This document shows, in pieces, positions 1 through 14,427 of a stretch of 64,000 nt of DNA. The stretch spans positions 248,001 to 312,000 of the forward strand of contig NW_027476217.1 in NCBI RefSeq assembly GCF_051020955.1, read 5' to 3'. Positions within the stretch are counted from its first letter, which is position 1. Each line of letters opens with the position of its first letter. The stretch is from Megalopta genalis. Lineage: Eukaryota; Arthropoda; Insecta; Hymenoptera; Halictidae. The position numbers and the translations under genes were made by a program. The notes below the pieces were generated by a model. It ran no database searches, was not told where the DNA came from, and worked only from the letters and a program-made list of their open reading frames with translations.

Positions 1-849
1 GATGAGCTTCAAATCCATGCAACACAAATGATTTAGCTTCAAATACTTGCGATATAAATGACATCGCTTCAAATGCAGGCGAAACAAACGAGTTAGCTTC
101 TAATCCATGCGAAACTCATGATTTAGCTTCAAATCAATGCGATGTAGAAGATTTACCTTCAAATCCATGCTGAACAAATGATTTAGCTTCAAACACTTGG
201 GATATACGTGATATAGCTTCAAATGCAGGCGAAACAAACGTGTTAGATTGTAATCCATGCGAAACTCATGATTTAGCTTCAAATCAATGCGATGTAGAAG
301 GTTTACCTTCAAATCCATGCTTAACAAATGATTTAGCTTCAAACACTTGGGATATACGTGATATAGCTTCAAATGCAGACGATCAAACGAGTTAGCTTCA
401 AAATCCATGCGATAAACTTGATTTAGCTTCAAATCAATGCGAAGTAGAAGGATTAGCTTCAAATCCATGCAACACAAATGATTTAGCTTCAAATACTTGC
501 GATATAAATGATATAGCTTCAAATGCAGGCGAAACAAACGTGTTAGCTTCTAATCCATGCGAAACTCATGATTTAGCTTCAAATCAATGCGATGTAGAAG
601 GTTTACCTTCAAATCCATGCTTAACAAATAATTTAGCTTCAAACAGTTGGGATATAAGTGATATAGCTTCAAATGCAGAAGATCAAACGAGTTAGCCTCA
701 AAATCCATGCGATAAACTTGATTTAGCTTGAAATCAATGCGAAGTAGAAGGATGAGCTTCAAATCCATGCAACACAAATGATTTAGCTACAAATAATTGC
801 GATATAAATGATATAGCTTCAAATGTAGGCGAAACATACGTGTTAGCTT

Positions 850-3800
850 CTAATCCATGCGAAACTCATGATTTAGCTTCAAATAAATGCGAAGTAGAAG
901 GTTTACCTTCAAATCCATGCTTAACAAATGATTTAGCTTCAAACACTTGGGATATACGTTATATAGCTTCAAATGCAGACGATCGAACGAGTTAGCTTCA
1001 AAATCCATGCGATAAACTTGATTTAGCTTCAAATCAATGCGAAGTAGAAGGATTAGCTTCAAATCCGTGGAACGCAAATGATTTAGCTTCAAATACTTGC
1101 GATATAAATGATATAGCTTCAAATGCAGGCGAAACAAACGTGTTAGCTTCTAATCCATGCGAAACTCATGATTTAGCTTCAAATCCATGCGATGTAGAAG
1201 GTTTACCTTCAAATCCATGCTTAACAAATAATTTAGCTTCAAACACTTGGGATATAAGTGATATAGCTTCAAATGCAGACGATCAAACGAATTAGCTTCA
1301 AAATCCATGCGATAAACTTGATTTAGCTTCAAATCAATGCGAAGTAGAAGGATTAGCTTCAAATCCATGCAACACAAATGATTTAGCTTCAGACACTTGG
1401 GATATAAGTGATATAGCTTCAAATGCAGACGATCAAACGAGTTAGCTTCAAGTCCACGCGAAAAAAGTGGTTTAGCTACAGACATATGCGATATAAGTGA
1501 TATAGCTTCAAATGCAGAAGACACAAACGAGTTATATTCAAATCCATGCCATGCACTTGATTTAGCTGAAAATCAATGCGATGTAGAAGGTTTAGCTTCA
1601 AATCCATGCGAAGCAAATGATTTAGTTTCAGATACTTGCGGTAGAAATGATACAGATTCAAATGCAGACGAAACAAACGAGTTAGCTTCATATCTATGCG
1701 AAACACATGATTTAGCTTCAAATCAATGCGATGTAGAAGGTTTACCTTCAAATCCATGCTTAGAAAATGATTTAGCTTCAAACACTTGGGATATAAGTGA
1801 TATGGCTTCAAATGCAGACGATCAAACGAGTTAGCTTCAAAATCCATGCGATAAACTTCATTTAGCTTCAAATCAATGCGATGTAGAAGGTTTACCTTCA
1901 AATCCATGCTTAACAAATGATTTAGCTTCAAATACTTGCGATATAAGTGATATAGCTTCAAATGCAGACGAAACAAACGTGTTAGCTTGTAATCCATGCG
2001 AAACTCATGATTTAGCTTCAAATCAATGCGATGTAGAAGGTTTACCTTCAAATCCATGCACAACAAATGATTTAGCTTCAAACACTTGGGATATACGTAA
2101 TATAGCTTCAAATGCAGACGATCAAACGAGTTAGCTTCAAAATCCATGCGATAAACTTGATTTAGCTTCAAATCAATGCGAAGTAGAAGGATGAGCTTCA
2201 AATCCATGCAACACAAATGATTTAGCTTCAAATACTTGCGATATAAATGATATAGCTTCAAATGCAGGCCTAACAAACGAGTTATCTTCTAATCCATGCG
2301 AAACTCATGATTTAGCTTCAAATCAATGCGATGTAGAAGGTTTACCTTCAAATCCATGCTTAACAAATAATTTAGCTTCAAACATTTGGGATATAAGTGA
2401 TATAGCTTCAAATGCAGACGATCGAACGTGTTAGCCTCAAAATCCATGCGATAAACTTGATTTAGCTTGAAATCAATGCGAAGTAGAAGGATGAGCTTCA
2501 AATCCATGCAACACAAATGATTTAGCTTCAAATACTTGCGATATAAATGATATAGCTTCAAATGTAGGCGAAACAAACGTGTTAGCTTGTAATCCATGCG
2601 AAACTCATGATTTAGCTTCAAATCAATGCGATGTAGGTTTACCATCAAATCCATGCTTAACAAATGATTTAGCTTCAAATACTTGCGATATAAATGATAT
2701 AGCTTGAAATGCAGGCGAAACAAACGTGTTAGCTTGTAATCCATGCGAAACTCATGATTTAGCTTCAAATCAATGCGATGTAGAAGGTTTACCTTCAAAT
2801 CCATGCTTAACAAATGATTTAGCTTCAAACACTTGGGATATACGTGATATAGCTTCAAATGCAGACGATCGAACGAGTTAGCTTCAAAATCCATGCGATA
2901 AACTTGATTTAGCTTCAAATCAATGCGAAGTAGAAAGATTAGCTTCAAATCCGTGGAACGCAAATGATTTAGCTTCAAATACTAGCGATATAAATGATAT
3001 AGCTTCAAATGCAGGCGAAACAAACGAGTTAGCTTCTAATCCATGCGAAATTCATGATTTAGCTTCAAATCAATGCGATGTAGAAGGTTTACCTTCAAAT
3101 CCATGCTGAACAAATGATTTAGCTTCAAACACTTGGGATATACGTGATATAGCTTCAAATGCAGGCGAAACAAACGTGTTAGATTGTAATCCATGCGAAA
3201 CTCATGATTTAGCTTCAAATCAATGCGATGTAGAAGGTTTACCTTCAAATCCATGCTTAACAAATGATTTAGCTTCAAACACTTGGGATATACGTGATAT
3301 AGCTTCAAATGCAGACGATCAAACGAGTTAGCTTCAAAATCCATGCGATAAACTTGATTTAGCTTCAAATCAATGCGAAGTAGAAGGATTAGCTTCAAAT
3401 CCATGCAACACAAATGATTTAGCTTCAAATACTTGCGATATAAATGATATAGCTTCAAATGCAGGCGAAACAAACGTGTTAGCTTCTAATCCATGCGAAA
3501 CTCATGATTTAGCTTCAAATCAATTCGATGTAGAAGGTTTACCTTCAAATCCATGCTTAACAAATAATTTAGCTTCAAACAGTTGGGATATAAGTGATAT
3601 AGCTTCAAATGCAGAAGATCAAACGAGTTAGCCTCAAAATCCATGCGATAAACTTGATTTAGCTTCAAATCAATGCGATGTAGAAGGTTTACCTTCAAAT
3701 CCATGCTTAACAAATGATTTAGCTTCAAACACTTGGGATATAAGTGACATAGCTTCAAATGCAGACGATCAAACGAGTTAGCTTCATAATCCACGCGATA

Positions 3801-5135
3801 AATTTGATTTAGCTTCAAATCAATGCGAAGTAGAAGGATGAGCTTCAAATCCATGCAACACAAATGATTTAGCTTCAAATTCTAGCGATATAAATGATAT
3901 AGATTCAAATGCAGGCAAAACAAACGTGTTAGCTTCTAATCCATGCGAAACTCATGATTTAGCTTCAAATCAATGCGATGTAGAAGGTTTACCTTCAAAT
4001 CCATGCTTAACAAATGATTTAGCTTCAAATACTTGGGATATAAATGATATAGCTTCAAATGCAGAAGAAACAAACGGGTTATCTTCAAATCCATGCCATG
4101 CACTTGATTTAGCTGAAAATCAATGCGATGTAGAAGGTTTAGCTTGAAATCCATGCGAAACAAATGATTTAGCATCAGATACTTGCGATTTAAGTGATAT
4201 AGCTTCAAATGCAGGCGAAACAGACGAGTTAGCTTCTAATCCATGCGAAACTCATGATTTAGCTTCAAATCAATGCGATGTAGAAGGTTTACCTTCAAAT
4301 CCATGCTTAACAAATGATTTAGCTTCAAACACTTGGGATATAAGTGACATAGCTTCAAATGCAGACGATCAAACGAGTTAGCTTCATAATCCACGCGATA
4401 AATTTGATTTAGCTTCAAATCAATGCGAAGTAGAAGATTTACCTTCAAATCCATGCTGAACAAATGATTTAGCTTCAAACACTTGGGATATACGTGATAT
4501 AGCTTCAAATGCAGGCGAAACAAACGAGTTAGCTTCTAATCCATGCCAAACTCATGATTTAGCTTCAAATCAATGCGATGTAGAAGGTTTACCTTCAAAT
4601 CCATGCTGAACAAATGATTTAGCTTCAAATACTTGGGATATAAATGATATAGCTTCAAATGCAGAAGAAACAAACGTGTTATCTTCAAATCCATGCCATG
4701 CACTTGATTTAGCTGAAAATCAATGCGATGTAGAAGTTTTACCTTCAAATCCATGCTTAACAAATGATTTAGCTTCAAATACTTGCGATATAAATGATAT
4801 AGCTTCAAATGCAGGCGAAACAAACGAGTTAGCTTCTAATCCATGCGAAACTCATGATTTAGCTTCAAATCAATGCGATGTAGAAGAATTACCTTCAAAT
4901 CCATGCTGAACAAATGATTTAGCTTCAAACACTTGGGATATACGTGATATAGCTTCAAATGCAGGCGAAACAAACGTGTTAGATTGTAATCCATGCGAAA
5001 CTCATGATTTAGCTTCAAATCAATGCGATGTAGAAGGTTTACCTTCAAATCCATGCTTAACAAATGATTTAGCTTCAAACACTTGGGATATACGTGATAT
5101 AGCTTCAAATGCAGGCGAAACAAACGTGTTAGCTT
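850..5135. repeat. 4,286-bp higher-order repeat, copy 1
   Basis: The order of monomer variants from about 850 to 2980 recurs 4,286 bp later at 5136-7309. The length equals 29 pentamers minus 64 bp. The 64 bp are accounted for by one 61-bp C-to-A deletion junction (core at 1445) and one 3-bp deletion in an E monomer near 2632. Boundaries are set by where the duplicate restarts and are arbitrary within a repeat. The piece 1-849 resembles the later part of this block (e.g. 100-800 against 3036-3740) and is probably the tail of an earlier copy. Confidence 0.8.
1445..1455. repeat. Founder-type 61-bp deletion junction (first of 21)
   Basis: The core GCTTCAAGTCC follows a C monomer shortened to 29 bp and leads straight into an A monomer (CCACGCG or CCTCGCG), so D and E are missing. 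Against the normal order this removes 61 bp. The same core begins at 1445, 5731, 7767, 10706, 12895, 14184, 16673, 17962, 20151, 21440, 23629, 24318, 26207, 26896, 29986, 30675, 33164, 37003, 45192, 50831 and 53470. None is seen after that. Confidence 0.9.
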
Positions 5136-8100
5136 CTAATCCATGCGAAACTCATGATTTAGCTTCAAATAAATGCGAAGTAGAAGGTTTACCTTCAAAT
5201 CCATGCTTAACAAATGATTTAGCTTCAAACACTTGGGATATACGTTATATAGCTTCAAATGCAGACGATCGAACGAGTTAGCTTCAAAATCCATGCGATA
5301 AACTTGATTTAGCTTCAAATCAATGCGAAGTAGAAGGATTAGCTTCAAATCCGTGGAACGCAAATGATTTAGCTTCAAATACTTGCGATATAAATGATAT
5401 AGCTTCAAATGCAGGCGAAACAAACGTGTTAGCTTCTAATCCATGCGAAACTCATGATTTAGCTTCAAATCCATGCGATGTAGAAGGTTTACCTTCAAAT
5501 CCATGCTTAACAAATAATTTAGCTTCAAACACTTGGGATATAAGTGATATAGCTTCAAATGCAGACGATCAAACGAATTAGCTTCAAAATCCATGCGATA
5601 AACTTGATTTAGCTTCAAATCAATGCGAAGTAGAAGGATTAGCTTCAAATCCATGCAACACAAATGATTTAGCTTCAGACACTTGGGATATAAGTGATAT
5701 AGCTTCAAATGCAGACGATCAAACGAGTTAGCTTCAAGTCCACGCGAAAAAAGTGGTTTAGCTACAGACATATGCGATATAAGTGATATAGCTTCAAATG
5801 CAGAAGACACAAACGAGTTATATTCAAATCCATGCCATGCACTTGATTTAGCTGAAAATCAATGCGATGTAGAAGGTTTAGCTTCAAATCCATGCGAAGC
5901 AAATGATTTAGTTTCAGATACTTGCGGTAGAAATGATACAGATTCAAATGCAGACGAAACAAACGAGTTAGCTTCATATCTATGCGAAACACATGATTTA
6001 GCTTCAAATCAATGCGATGTAGAAGGTTTACCTTCAAATCCATGCTTAGAAAATGATTTAGCTTCAAACACTTGGGATATAAGTGATATGGCTTCAAATG
6101 CAGACGATCAAACGAGTTAGCTTCAAAATCCATGCGATAAACTTCATTTAGCTTCAAATCAATGCGATGTAGAAGGTTTACCTTCAAATCCATGCTTAAC
6201 AAATGATTTAGCTTCAAATACTTGCGATATAAGTGATATAGCTTCAAATGCAGACGAAACAAACGTGTTAGCTTGTAATCCATGCGAAACTCATGATTTA
6301 GCTTCAAATCAATGCGATGTAGAAGGTTTACCTTCAAATCCATGCACAACAAATGATTTAGCTTCAAACACTTGGGATATACGTAATATAGCTTCAAATG
6401 CAGACGATCAAACGAGTTAGCTTCAAAATCCATGCGATAAACTTGATTTAGCTTCAAATCAATGCGAAGTAGAAGGATGAGCTTCAAATCCATGCAACAC
6501 AAATGATTTAGCTTCAAATACTTGCGATATAAATGATATAGCTTCAAATGCAGGCCTAACAAACGAGTTATCTTCTAATCCATGCGAAACTCATGATTTA
6601 GCTTCAAATCAATGCGATGTAGAAGGTTTACCTTCAAATCCATGCTTAACAAATAATTTAGCTTCAAACATTTGGGATATAAGTGATATAGCTTCAAATG
6701 CAGACGATCGAACGTGTTAGCCTCAAAATCCATGCGATAAACTTGATTTAGCTTGAAATCAATGCGAAGTAGAAGGATGAGCTTCAAATCCATGCAACAC
6801 AAATGATTTAGCTTCAAATACTTGCGATATAAATGATATAGCTTCAAATGTAGGCGAAACAAACGTGTTAGCTTGTAATCCATGCGAAACTCATGATTTA
6901 GCTTCAAATCAATGCGATGTAGGTTAACCATCAAATCCATGCTTAACAAATGATTTAGCTTCAAATACTTGCGATATAAATGATATAGCTTGAAATGCAG
7001 GCGAAACAAACGTGTTAGCTTGTAATCCATGCGAAACTCATGATTTAGCTTCAAATCAATGCGATGTAGAAGGTTTACCTTCAAATCCATGCTTAACAAA
7101 TGATTTAGCTTCAAACACTTGGGATATACGTGATATAGCTTCAAATGCAGACGATCGAACGAGTTAGCTTCAAAATCCATGCGATAAACTTGATTTAGCT
7201 TCAAATCAATGCGAAGTAGAAGGATTAGCTTCAAATCCGTGGAACGCAAATGATTTAGCTTCAAATACTTGCGATATAAATGATATAGCTTCAAATGCAG
7301 GCGAAACAAACGAGTTAGCTTCTAATCCATGCGAAACTCATGATTTAGCTTCAAATCAATGCGATGTAGAAGGTTCACCTTCAAATCCATGCTTAACAAA
7401 TAATTTAGTTTCAAACACTTGGGATATAAGTGATATAGATTCAAATGCATACGATCAAACGAGTTAGCTTCAAAATCCATGCGATAAACTTGATTTAGCT
7501 TCAAATCAATGCGAAGTAGAAGGATGAGCTTCAAATCCATGTAACACAAATGATTTGGCTTCAAATACTTGCGGTAGAAATGATACAGATTCAAATGCAG
7601 ACGAAACAAACGAGTTAGCTTCATATCTATGCGAAACGCATGATTTAGCTTCAAATCAATGCGATGTAGAAGGTTTACCTTCAAATCCATGCTTAGAAAA
7701 TGATTTAGCTTCAAACACTTGGGATATAAGTGATATGGCTTCAAATGCAGACGATCAAACGAGTTAGCTTCAAGTCCACGCGAAAAAAGTGGTTTAGCTA
7801 CAGACATATGCGATATAAGTGATATAGCTTCAAATGCAGAAGACACAAACGAGTTATATTCAAATCCATGCCATGCACTTGATTTAGCTGAAAATCAATG
7901 CGATGTAGAAGGTTTAGCTTCAAATCCATGCTTAACAAATGATTTAGCTTCAAACACTTGGGATATACGTGATATAGCTTCAAATGCAGACGATCAAACG
8001 AGTTAGCTTCAAAATCCATGCGATAAACTTGATTTAGCTTCAAATCAATGCGAAGTAGAAGGATTAGCTTCAAATCCGTGGAACGCAAATGATTTAGCTT

Positions 8101-10110
8101 CAAATACTAGCGATATAAATGATATAGCTTCAAATGCAGGCGAAACAAACGAGTTAGCTTCTAATCCATGCGAAATTCATGATTTAGCTTCAAATCAATG
8201 CGATGTAGAAGGTTTACCTTCAAATCCATGCTGAACAAATGATTTAGCTTCAAACACTTGGGATATACGTGATATAGCTTCAAATGCAGGCGAAACAAAC
8301 GTGTTAGATTGTAATCCATGCGAAACTCATGATTTAGCTTCAAATCAATGCGATGTAGAAGGTTTACCTTCAAATCCATGCTTAACAAATGATTTAGCTT
8401 CAAACACTTGGGATATACGTGATATAGCTTCAAATGCAGACGATCAAACGAGTTAGCTTCAAAATCCATGCGATAAACTTGATTTAGCTTCAAATCAATG
8501 CGAAGTAGAAGGATTAGCTTCAAATCCATGCAACACAAATGATTTAGCTTCAAATACTTGCGATATAAATGATATAGCTTCAAATGCAGGCGAAACAAAC
8601 GTGTTAGCTTCTAATCCATGCGAAACTCATGATTTAGCTTCAAATCAATTCGATGTAGAAGGTTTACCTTCAAATCCATGCTTAACAAATAATTTAGCTT
8701 CAAACAGTTGGGATATAAGTGATATAGCTTCAAATGCAGAAGATCAAACGAGTTAGCCTCAAAATCCATGCGATAAACTTGATTTAGCTTCAAATCAATG
8801 CGATGTAGAAGGTTTACCTTCAAATCCATGCTTAACAAATGATTTAGCTTCAAACACTTGGGATATAAGTGACATAGCTTCAAATGCAGACGATCAAACG
8901 AGTTAGCTTCATAATCCACGCGATAAATTTGATTTAGCTTCAAATCAATGCGAAGTAGAAGGATGAGCTTCAAATCCATGCAACACAAATGATTTAGCTT
9001 CAAATTCTAGCGATATAAATGATATAGATTCAAATGCAGGCAAAACAAACGTGTTAGCTTCTAATCCATGCGAAACTCATGATTTAGCTTCAAATCAATG
9101 CGATGTAGAAGGTTTACCTTCAAATCCATGCTTAACAAATGATTTAGCTTCAAATACTTGGGATATAAATGATATAGCTTCAAATGCAGAAGAAACAAAC
9201 GGGTTATCTTCAAATCCATGCCATGCACTTGATTTAGCTGAAAATCAATGCGATGTAGAAGGTTTAGCTTGAAATCCATGCGAAACAAATGATTTAGCAT
9301 CAGATACTTGCGATTTAAGTGATATAGCTTCAAATGCAGGCGAAACAGACGAGTTAGCTTCTAATCCATGCGAAACTCATGATTTAGCTTCAAATCAATG
9401 CGATGTAGAAGGTTTACCTTCAAATCCATGCTTAACAAATGATTTAGCTTCAAACACTTGGGATATAAGTGACATAGCTTCAAATGCAGACGATCAAACG
9501 AGTTAGCTTCATAATCCACGCGATAAATTTGATTTAGCTTCAAATCAATGCGAAGTAGAAGATTTACCTTCAAATCCATGCTGAACAAATGATTTAGCTT
9601 CAAACACTTGGGATATACGTGATATAGCTTCAAATGCAGGCGAAACAAACGAGTTAGCTTCTAATCCATGCCAAACTCATGATTTAGCTTCAAATCAATG
9701 CGATGTAGAAGGTTTACATTCAAATCCATGCTGAACAAATGATTTAGCTTCAAATACTTGGGATATAAATGATATAGCTTCAAATGCAGAAGAAACAAAC
9801 GTGTTATCTTCAAATCCATGCCATGCACTTGATTTAGCTGAAAATCAATGCGATGTAGAAGTTTTACCTTCAAATCCATGCTTAACAAATGATTTAGCTT
9901 CAAATACTTGCGATATAAATGATATAGCTTCAAATGCAGGCGAAACAAACGAGTTAGCTTCTAATCCATGCGAAACTCATGATTTAGCTTCAAATCAATG
10001 CGATGTAGAAGAATTACCTTCAAATCCATGCTGAACAAATGATTTAGCTTCAAACACTTGGGATATACGTGATATAGCTTCAAATGCAGGCGAAACAAAC
10101 GTGTTAGCTT
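5136..10110. repeat. 4,975-bp higher-order repeat, copy 2
   Basis: Corresponds to 850-5135 with very few base differences. It is longer because an 839-bp segment is present at about 7322-8160, and it lacks one 150-bp pentamer that copy 1 has near 4960-5110. The 3-bp E-monomer deletion recurs at about 6919, with an extra T-to-A change beside it. Deletion junctions lie at 5731 and 7767. The match continues into 10111 onward at an offset of 4,975 bp, which is 34 pentamers minus 125 bp. Confidence 0.8.
7322..8160. repeat. 839-bp segment present in copy 2 only
   Basis: Absent from the equivalent point of copy 1, between about 2980 and 3036. Its length equals six pentamers minus 61 bp, because it contains the deletion junction at 7767. 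The variant order inside it is similar to that at 11850-12300 (GGTTCACC near 7372 and 11901) and to parts of 5900-6120. It therefore looks like material exchanged from elsewhere in the array rather than new sequence. Confidence 0.65.
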
Positions 10111-11849
10111 CTAATCCATGCGAAACTCATGATTTAGCTTCAAATAAATGCGAAGTAGAAGGTTTACCTTCAAATCCATGCTTAACAAATGATTTAGCTT
10201 CAAACACTTGGGATATACGTTATATAGCTTCAAATGCAGACGATCGAACGAGTTAGCTTCAAAATCCATGCGATAAACTTGATTTAGCTTCAAATCAATG
10301 CGAAGTAGAAGGATTAGCTTCAAATCCGTGGAACGCAAATGATTTAGCTTCAAATACTTGCGATATAAATGATATAGCTTCAAATGCAGGCGAAACAAAC
10401 GTGTTAGCTTCTAATCCATGCGAAACTCATGATTTAGCTTCAAATCCATGCGATGTAGAAGGTTTACCTTCAAATCCATGCTTAACAAATAATTTAGCTT
10501 CAAACACTTGGGATATAAGTGATATAGCTTCAAATGCAGACGATCAAACGAATTAGCTTCAAAATCCATGCGATAAACTTGATTTAGCTTCAAATCAATG
10601 CGAAGTAGAAGGATTAGCTTCAAATCCATGCAACACAAATGATTTAGCTTCAGACACTTGGGATATAAGTGATATAGCTTCAAATGCAGACGATCAAACG
10701 AGTTAGCTTCAAGTCCACGCGAAAAAAGTGGTTTAGCTACAGACATATGCGATATAAGTGATATAGCTTCAAATGCAGAAGACACAAACGAGTTATATTC
10801 AAATCCATGCCATGCACTTGATTTAGCTGAAAATCAATGCGATGTAGAAGGTTTAGCTTCAAATCCATGCGAAGCAAATGATTTAGTTTCAGATACTTGC
10901 GGTAGAAATGATACAGATTCAAATGCAGACGAAACAAACGAGTTAGCTTCATATCTATGCGAAACACATGATTTAGCTTCAAATCAATGCGATGTAGAAG
11001 GTTTACCTTCAAATCCATGCTTAGAAAATGATTTAGCTTCAAACACTTGGGATATAAGTGATATGGCTTCAAATGCAGACGATCAAACGAGTTAGCTTCA
11101 AAATCCATGCGATAAACTTCATTTAGCTTCAAATCAATGCGATGTAGAAGGTTTACCTTCAAATCCATGCTTAACAAATGATTTAGCTTCAAATACTTGC
11201 GATATAAGTGATATAGCTTCAAATGCAGACGAAACAAACGTGTTAGCTTGTAATCCATGCGAAACTCATGATTTAGCTTCAAATCAATGCGATGTAGAAG
11301 GTTTACCTTCAAATCCATGCACAACAAATGATTTAGCTTCAAACACTTGGGATATACGTAATATAGCTTGAAATGCAGACGATCAAACGAGTTAGCTTCA
11401 AAATCCATGCGATAAACTTGATTTAGCTTCAAATCAATGCGAAGTAGAAGGATGAGCTTCAAATCCATGCAACACAAATGATTTAGCTTCAAATATTTGC
11501 GATATAAATGATATAGCTTCAAATGCAGGCCTAACAAACGAGTTATCTTCTAATCCATGCGAAACTCATGATTTAGCTTCAAATCAATGCGATGTAGAAG
11601 GTTTACCTTCAAATCCATGCTTAACAAATAATTTAGCTTCAAACATTTGGGATATAAGTGATATAGCTTCAAATGCAGACGATCGAACGTGTTAGCCTCA
11701 AAATCCATGCGATAAACTTGATTTAGCTTGAAATCAATGCGAAGTAGAAGGATGAGCTTCAAATCCATGCAACACAAATGATTTAGCTTCAAATACTTGC
11801 GATATAAATGATATAGCTTCAAATGCAGGCGAAACAAACGAGTTAGCTT
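10111..11849. repeat. Higher-order repeat, partial copy 3
   Basis: Matches 5136 to about 6870 at an offset of 4,975 bp, including the same deletion junction (here at 10706) and the GCAGGCCTAACAAACGAG variant C monomer near 11525. After about 11850 the variant order changes to that of the 1,289-bp mosaic, so this copy is truncated relative to the first two. Confidence 0.75.
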
Positions 11850-12868
11850 CTAATCCATGCGAAACTCATGATTTAGCTTCAAATCAATGCGATGTAGAAG
11901 GTTCACCTTCAAATCCATGCTTAACAAATAATTTAGTTTCAAACACTTGGGATATAAGTGATATAGATTCAAATGCATACGATCAAACGAGTTAGCTTCA
12001 AAATCCATGCGATAAACTTGATTTAGCTTCAAATCAATGCGAAGTAGAAGGATGAGCTTCAAATCCATGTAACACAAATGATTTGGCTTCAAATACTTGC
12101 GATATAAATGATATAGCTTCAAATGTAGGCGAAACAAACGAGTTAGCTTCTAATCCATGCGAAACTCATGATTTAGCTTCAAATCAATGCGATGTAGAAG
12201 GTTTACCTTCAAATCCATGCTTAACAAATGATTTAGCTTCAAACACTTGGGATATAAGTGACATAGCTTCAAATGCAGACGATCAAACGAGTTAGCTTCA
12301 TAATCCACGCGATAAATTTGATTTAGCTTCAAATCAATGCGAAGTAGAAGGATGAGCTTCAAATCCATGCAACACAAATGATTTAGCTTCAAATACTTGC
12401 GATATAAATGATACAGCTTCAAATGCAGGCGAAACAAACGAGTTAGCTTCTAATCCATGCGAAACTCATGATTTAGCTTCAAATCAATGCGATGTAGAAG
12501 GTTTACCTTCAAATCCATGCTTAACAAATAATTTAGCTTCAAACAGTTGGGATATAAGTGATATAGCTTCAAATGCAGAAGATCAAACGAGTTAGCCTCA
12601 AAATCCATGCGATAAACTTGATTTAGCTTCAAATCAATGCGAAGTAGAAGGGTGAGCTTCAAATCCATGCAACACAAATGATTTAGCTTCAAATACTTGC
12701 GATATAAATGATATAGCTTCTAATGTAGGCGAAACAAACGAGTTAGCTTCTAATCCATGCGAAACTCATGATTTAGCTTCAAATAAATGCGATGTAGAAG
12801 GTTTACCTTCAAATCCATGCTTAACAAATAATTTAGCTTCAAACACTTGGGATATAAGTGATATAGCT
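11850..12868. repeat. About 1-kb segment duplicated 2,878 bp downstream
   Basis: Matches 14728-15746 at a constant offset of 2,878 bp (20 pentamers minus 122 bp, because two deletion junctions lie between). Shared private variants include GGTTCACC in an E monomer, GATTTGGCTTC at 12080/14958 and the TTAGCTTCTAATGTAGGCG change near 12715/15593. The match breaks at 12869, where this copy has ATAGCTTGAAATGC and the other has ATAGCTTCAAATGC. Confidence 0.8.
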
Positions 12869-13138
12869 TGAAATGCAGACGATCAAACGAGTTAGCTTCA
12901 AGTCCACGCGAAACAAGTGATTTAGCTTCAGACACTTGCGATATAAGTGATATAGCTTCAAATGCAGACGATCAAACGAGTTAGCTTCAAAATCCATGCG
13001 ATAAACTTGATTTAGCTTCAAATCAATGCGAAGTAGAAGGATTAGCTTCAAATCCGTGGAACGCAAATGATTTAGCTTCAAATACTAGCGATATAAATGA
13101 TATAGCTTCAAATGCAGGCGAAACAAACGAGTTAGCTT

Positions 13139-14427
13139 CTAATCCATGCGAAACTCATGATTTAGCTTCAAATCAATGCGATGTAGAAGGTTTACCTTCA
13201 AATCCATGCTTAACAAATAATTTAGCTTCAAACACTTGGGATATAAGTGATATAGCTTCAAATGCAGACGATCAAACGAGTTAGCCTCAAAATCCATGCG
13301 ATAAACTTGATTTAGCTTGAAATCAATGCGAAGTAGAAGGATGAGCTTCAAATCCATGCAACACAAATGATTTATCTTCAAATAATTGCGATATAAATGA
13401 TATAGCTTCAAATGTAGGCGAAACAAACGTGTTAGCTTGTAATCCATGCGAAACTCATGATTTAGCTTCAAATCAATGCGATGTAGAAGGTTTACCTTCA
13501 AATCCATGCTTAACAAATGATTTAGCTTCAAACACTTGGGATATAAGTGACATAGCTTCAAATGCAGACGAGCAAACGTATTAGCTTCATAATCCACACG
13601 ATAAATTTGATTTAGCTTCAAATCAATGCGAAGTAGAAGGATGAGCTTCAAATCCATACAACACAAATGATTTAGCTTCAAATTCTAGCGATATAAATGA
13701 TATAGATTCAAATGCAGGCAAAACAAACGTGTTAGCTTCTAATCCATGCGAAACTCATGATTTAGCTTCAAATCAATGCGATGTAGAAGGTTTACCTTCA
13801 AATCCATGCTTAACAAATGATTTAGCTTCAAATACTTGGGATATAAATGATATAGCTTCAAATGCAGAAGAAACAAACGGGTTATTTTCAAATCCATGCC
13901 ATGCACTTGATTTAACTGAAAATCAATGCGATGTAGAAGGTTTAGCTTCAAATCCATGCTTAACAAATGATTTAGATTCAAATACTTGCGATATAAATGA
14001 TATAGCTTCAAATGCAGAAGAAACAAACGAGTTATCTTCAAATCCACGCCAAACTCATGATTTAGTTTCAAATCAATGCGATGTAGAAGGTTTACCTTCA
14101 AATCCATGCTTAACAAATAATTTAGCTTCAAACACTTGGGATATAAGTGATATAGCTTGAAATGCAGACGATCAAACGAGTTAGCTTCAAGTCCACGCGA
14201 AACAAGTGATTTAGCTTCAGACACTTGCGATATAAGTGATATAGCTTCAAATGCAGACGATCAAACGAGTTAGCTTCAAAATCCATGCGATAAACTTGAT
14301 TTAGCTTCAAATCAATGCGAAGTAGAAGGATTAGCTTCAAATCCGTGGAACGCAAATGATTTAGCTTCAAATACTAGCGATATAAATGATATAGCTTCAA
14401 ATGCAGGCGAAACAAACGAGTTAGCTT
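13139..14427. repeat. 1,289-bp higher-order unit, copy 1
   Basis: 1,289 bp is nine pentamers minus 61 bp. The unit contains one deletion junction (14184) and two consecutive pentamers carrying CCATGCCATGCACTTG and CCACGCCAAACTCATG D monomers (13,890-14,060). The same order recurs at 15628, 16917, 19106 and 20395. Private differences include GGTTATTTTC at about 13880 and AACTGAAAAT at 13914. Confidence 0.82.

Noticed and set aside
4070..4085. CENP-B box-like element at AAACGGGTT in some C monomers
   Set aside because: CGGG is present, but the required TTCG eleven bases upstream of it is not (GAAG at that place), so the canonical 17-bp box is not matched.
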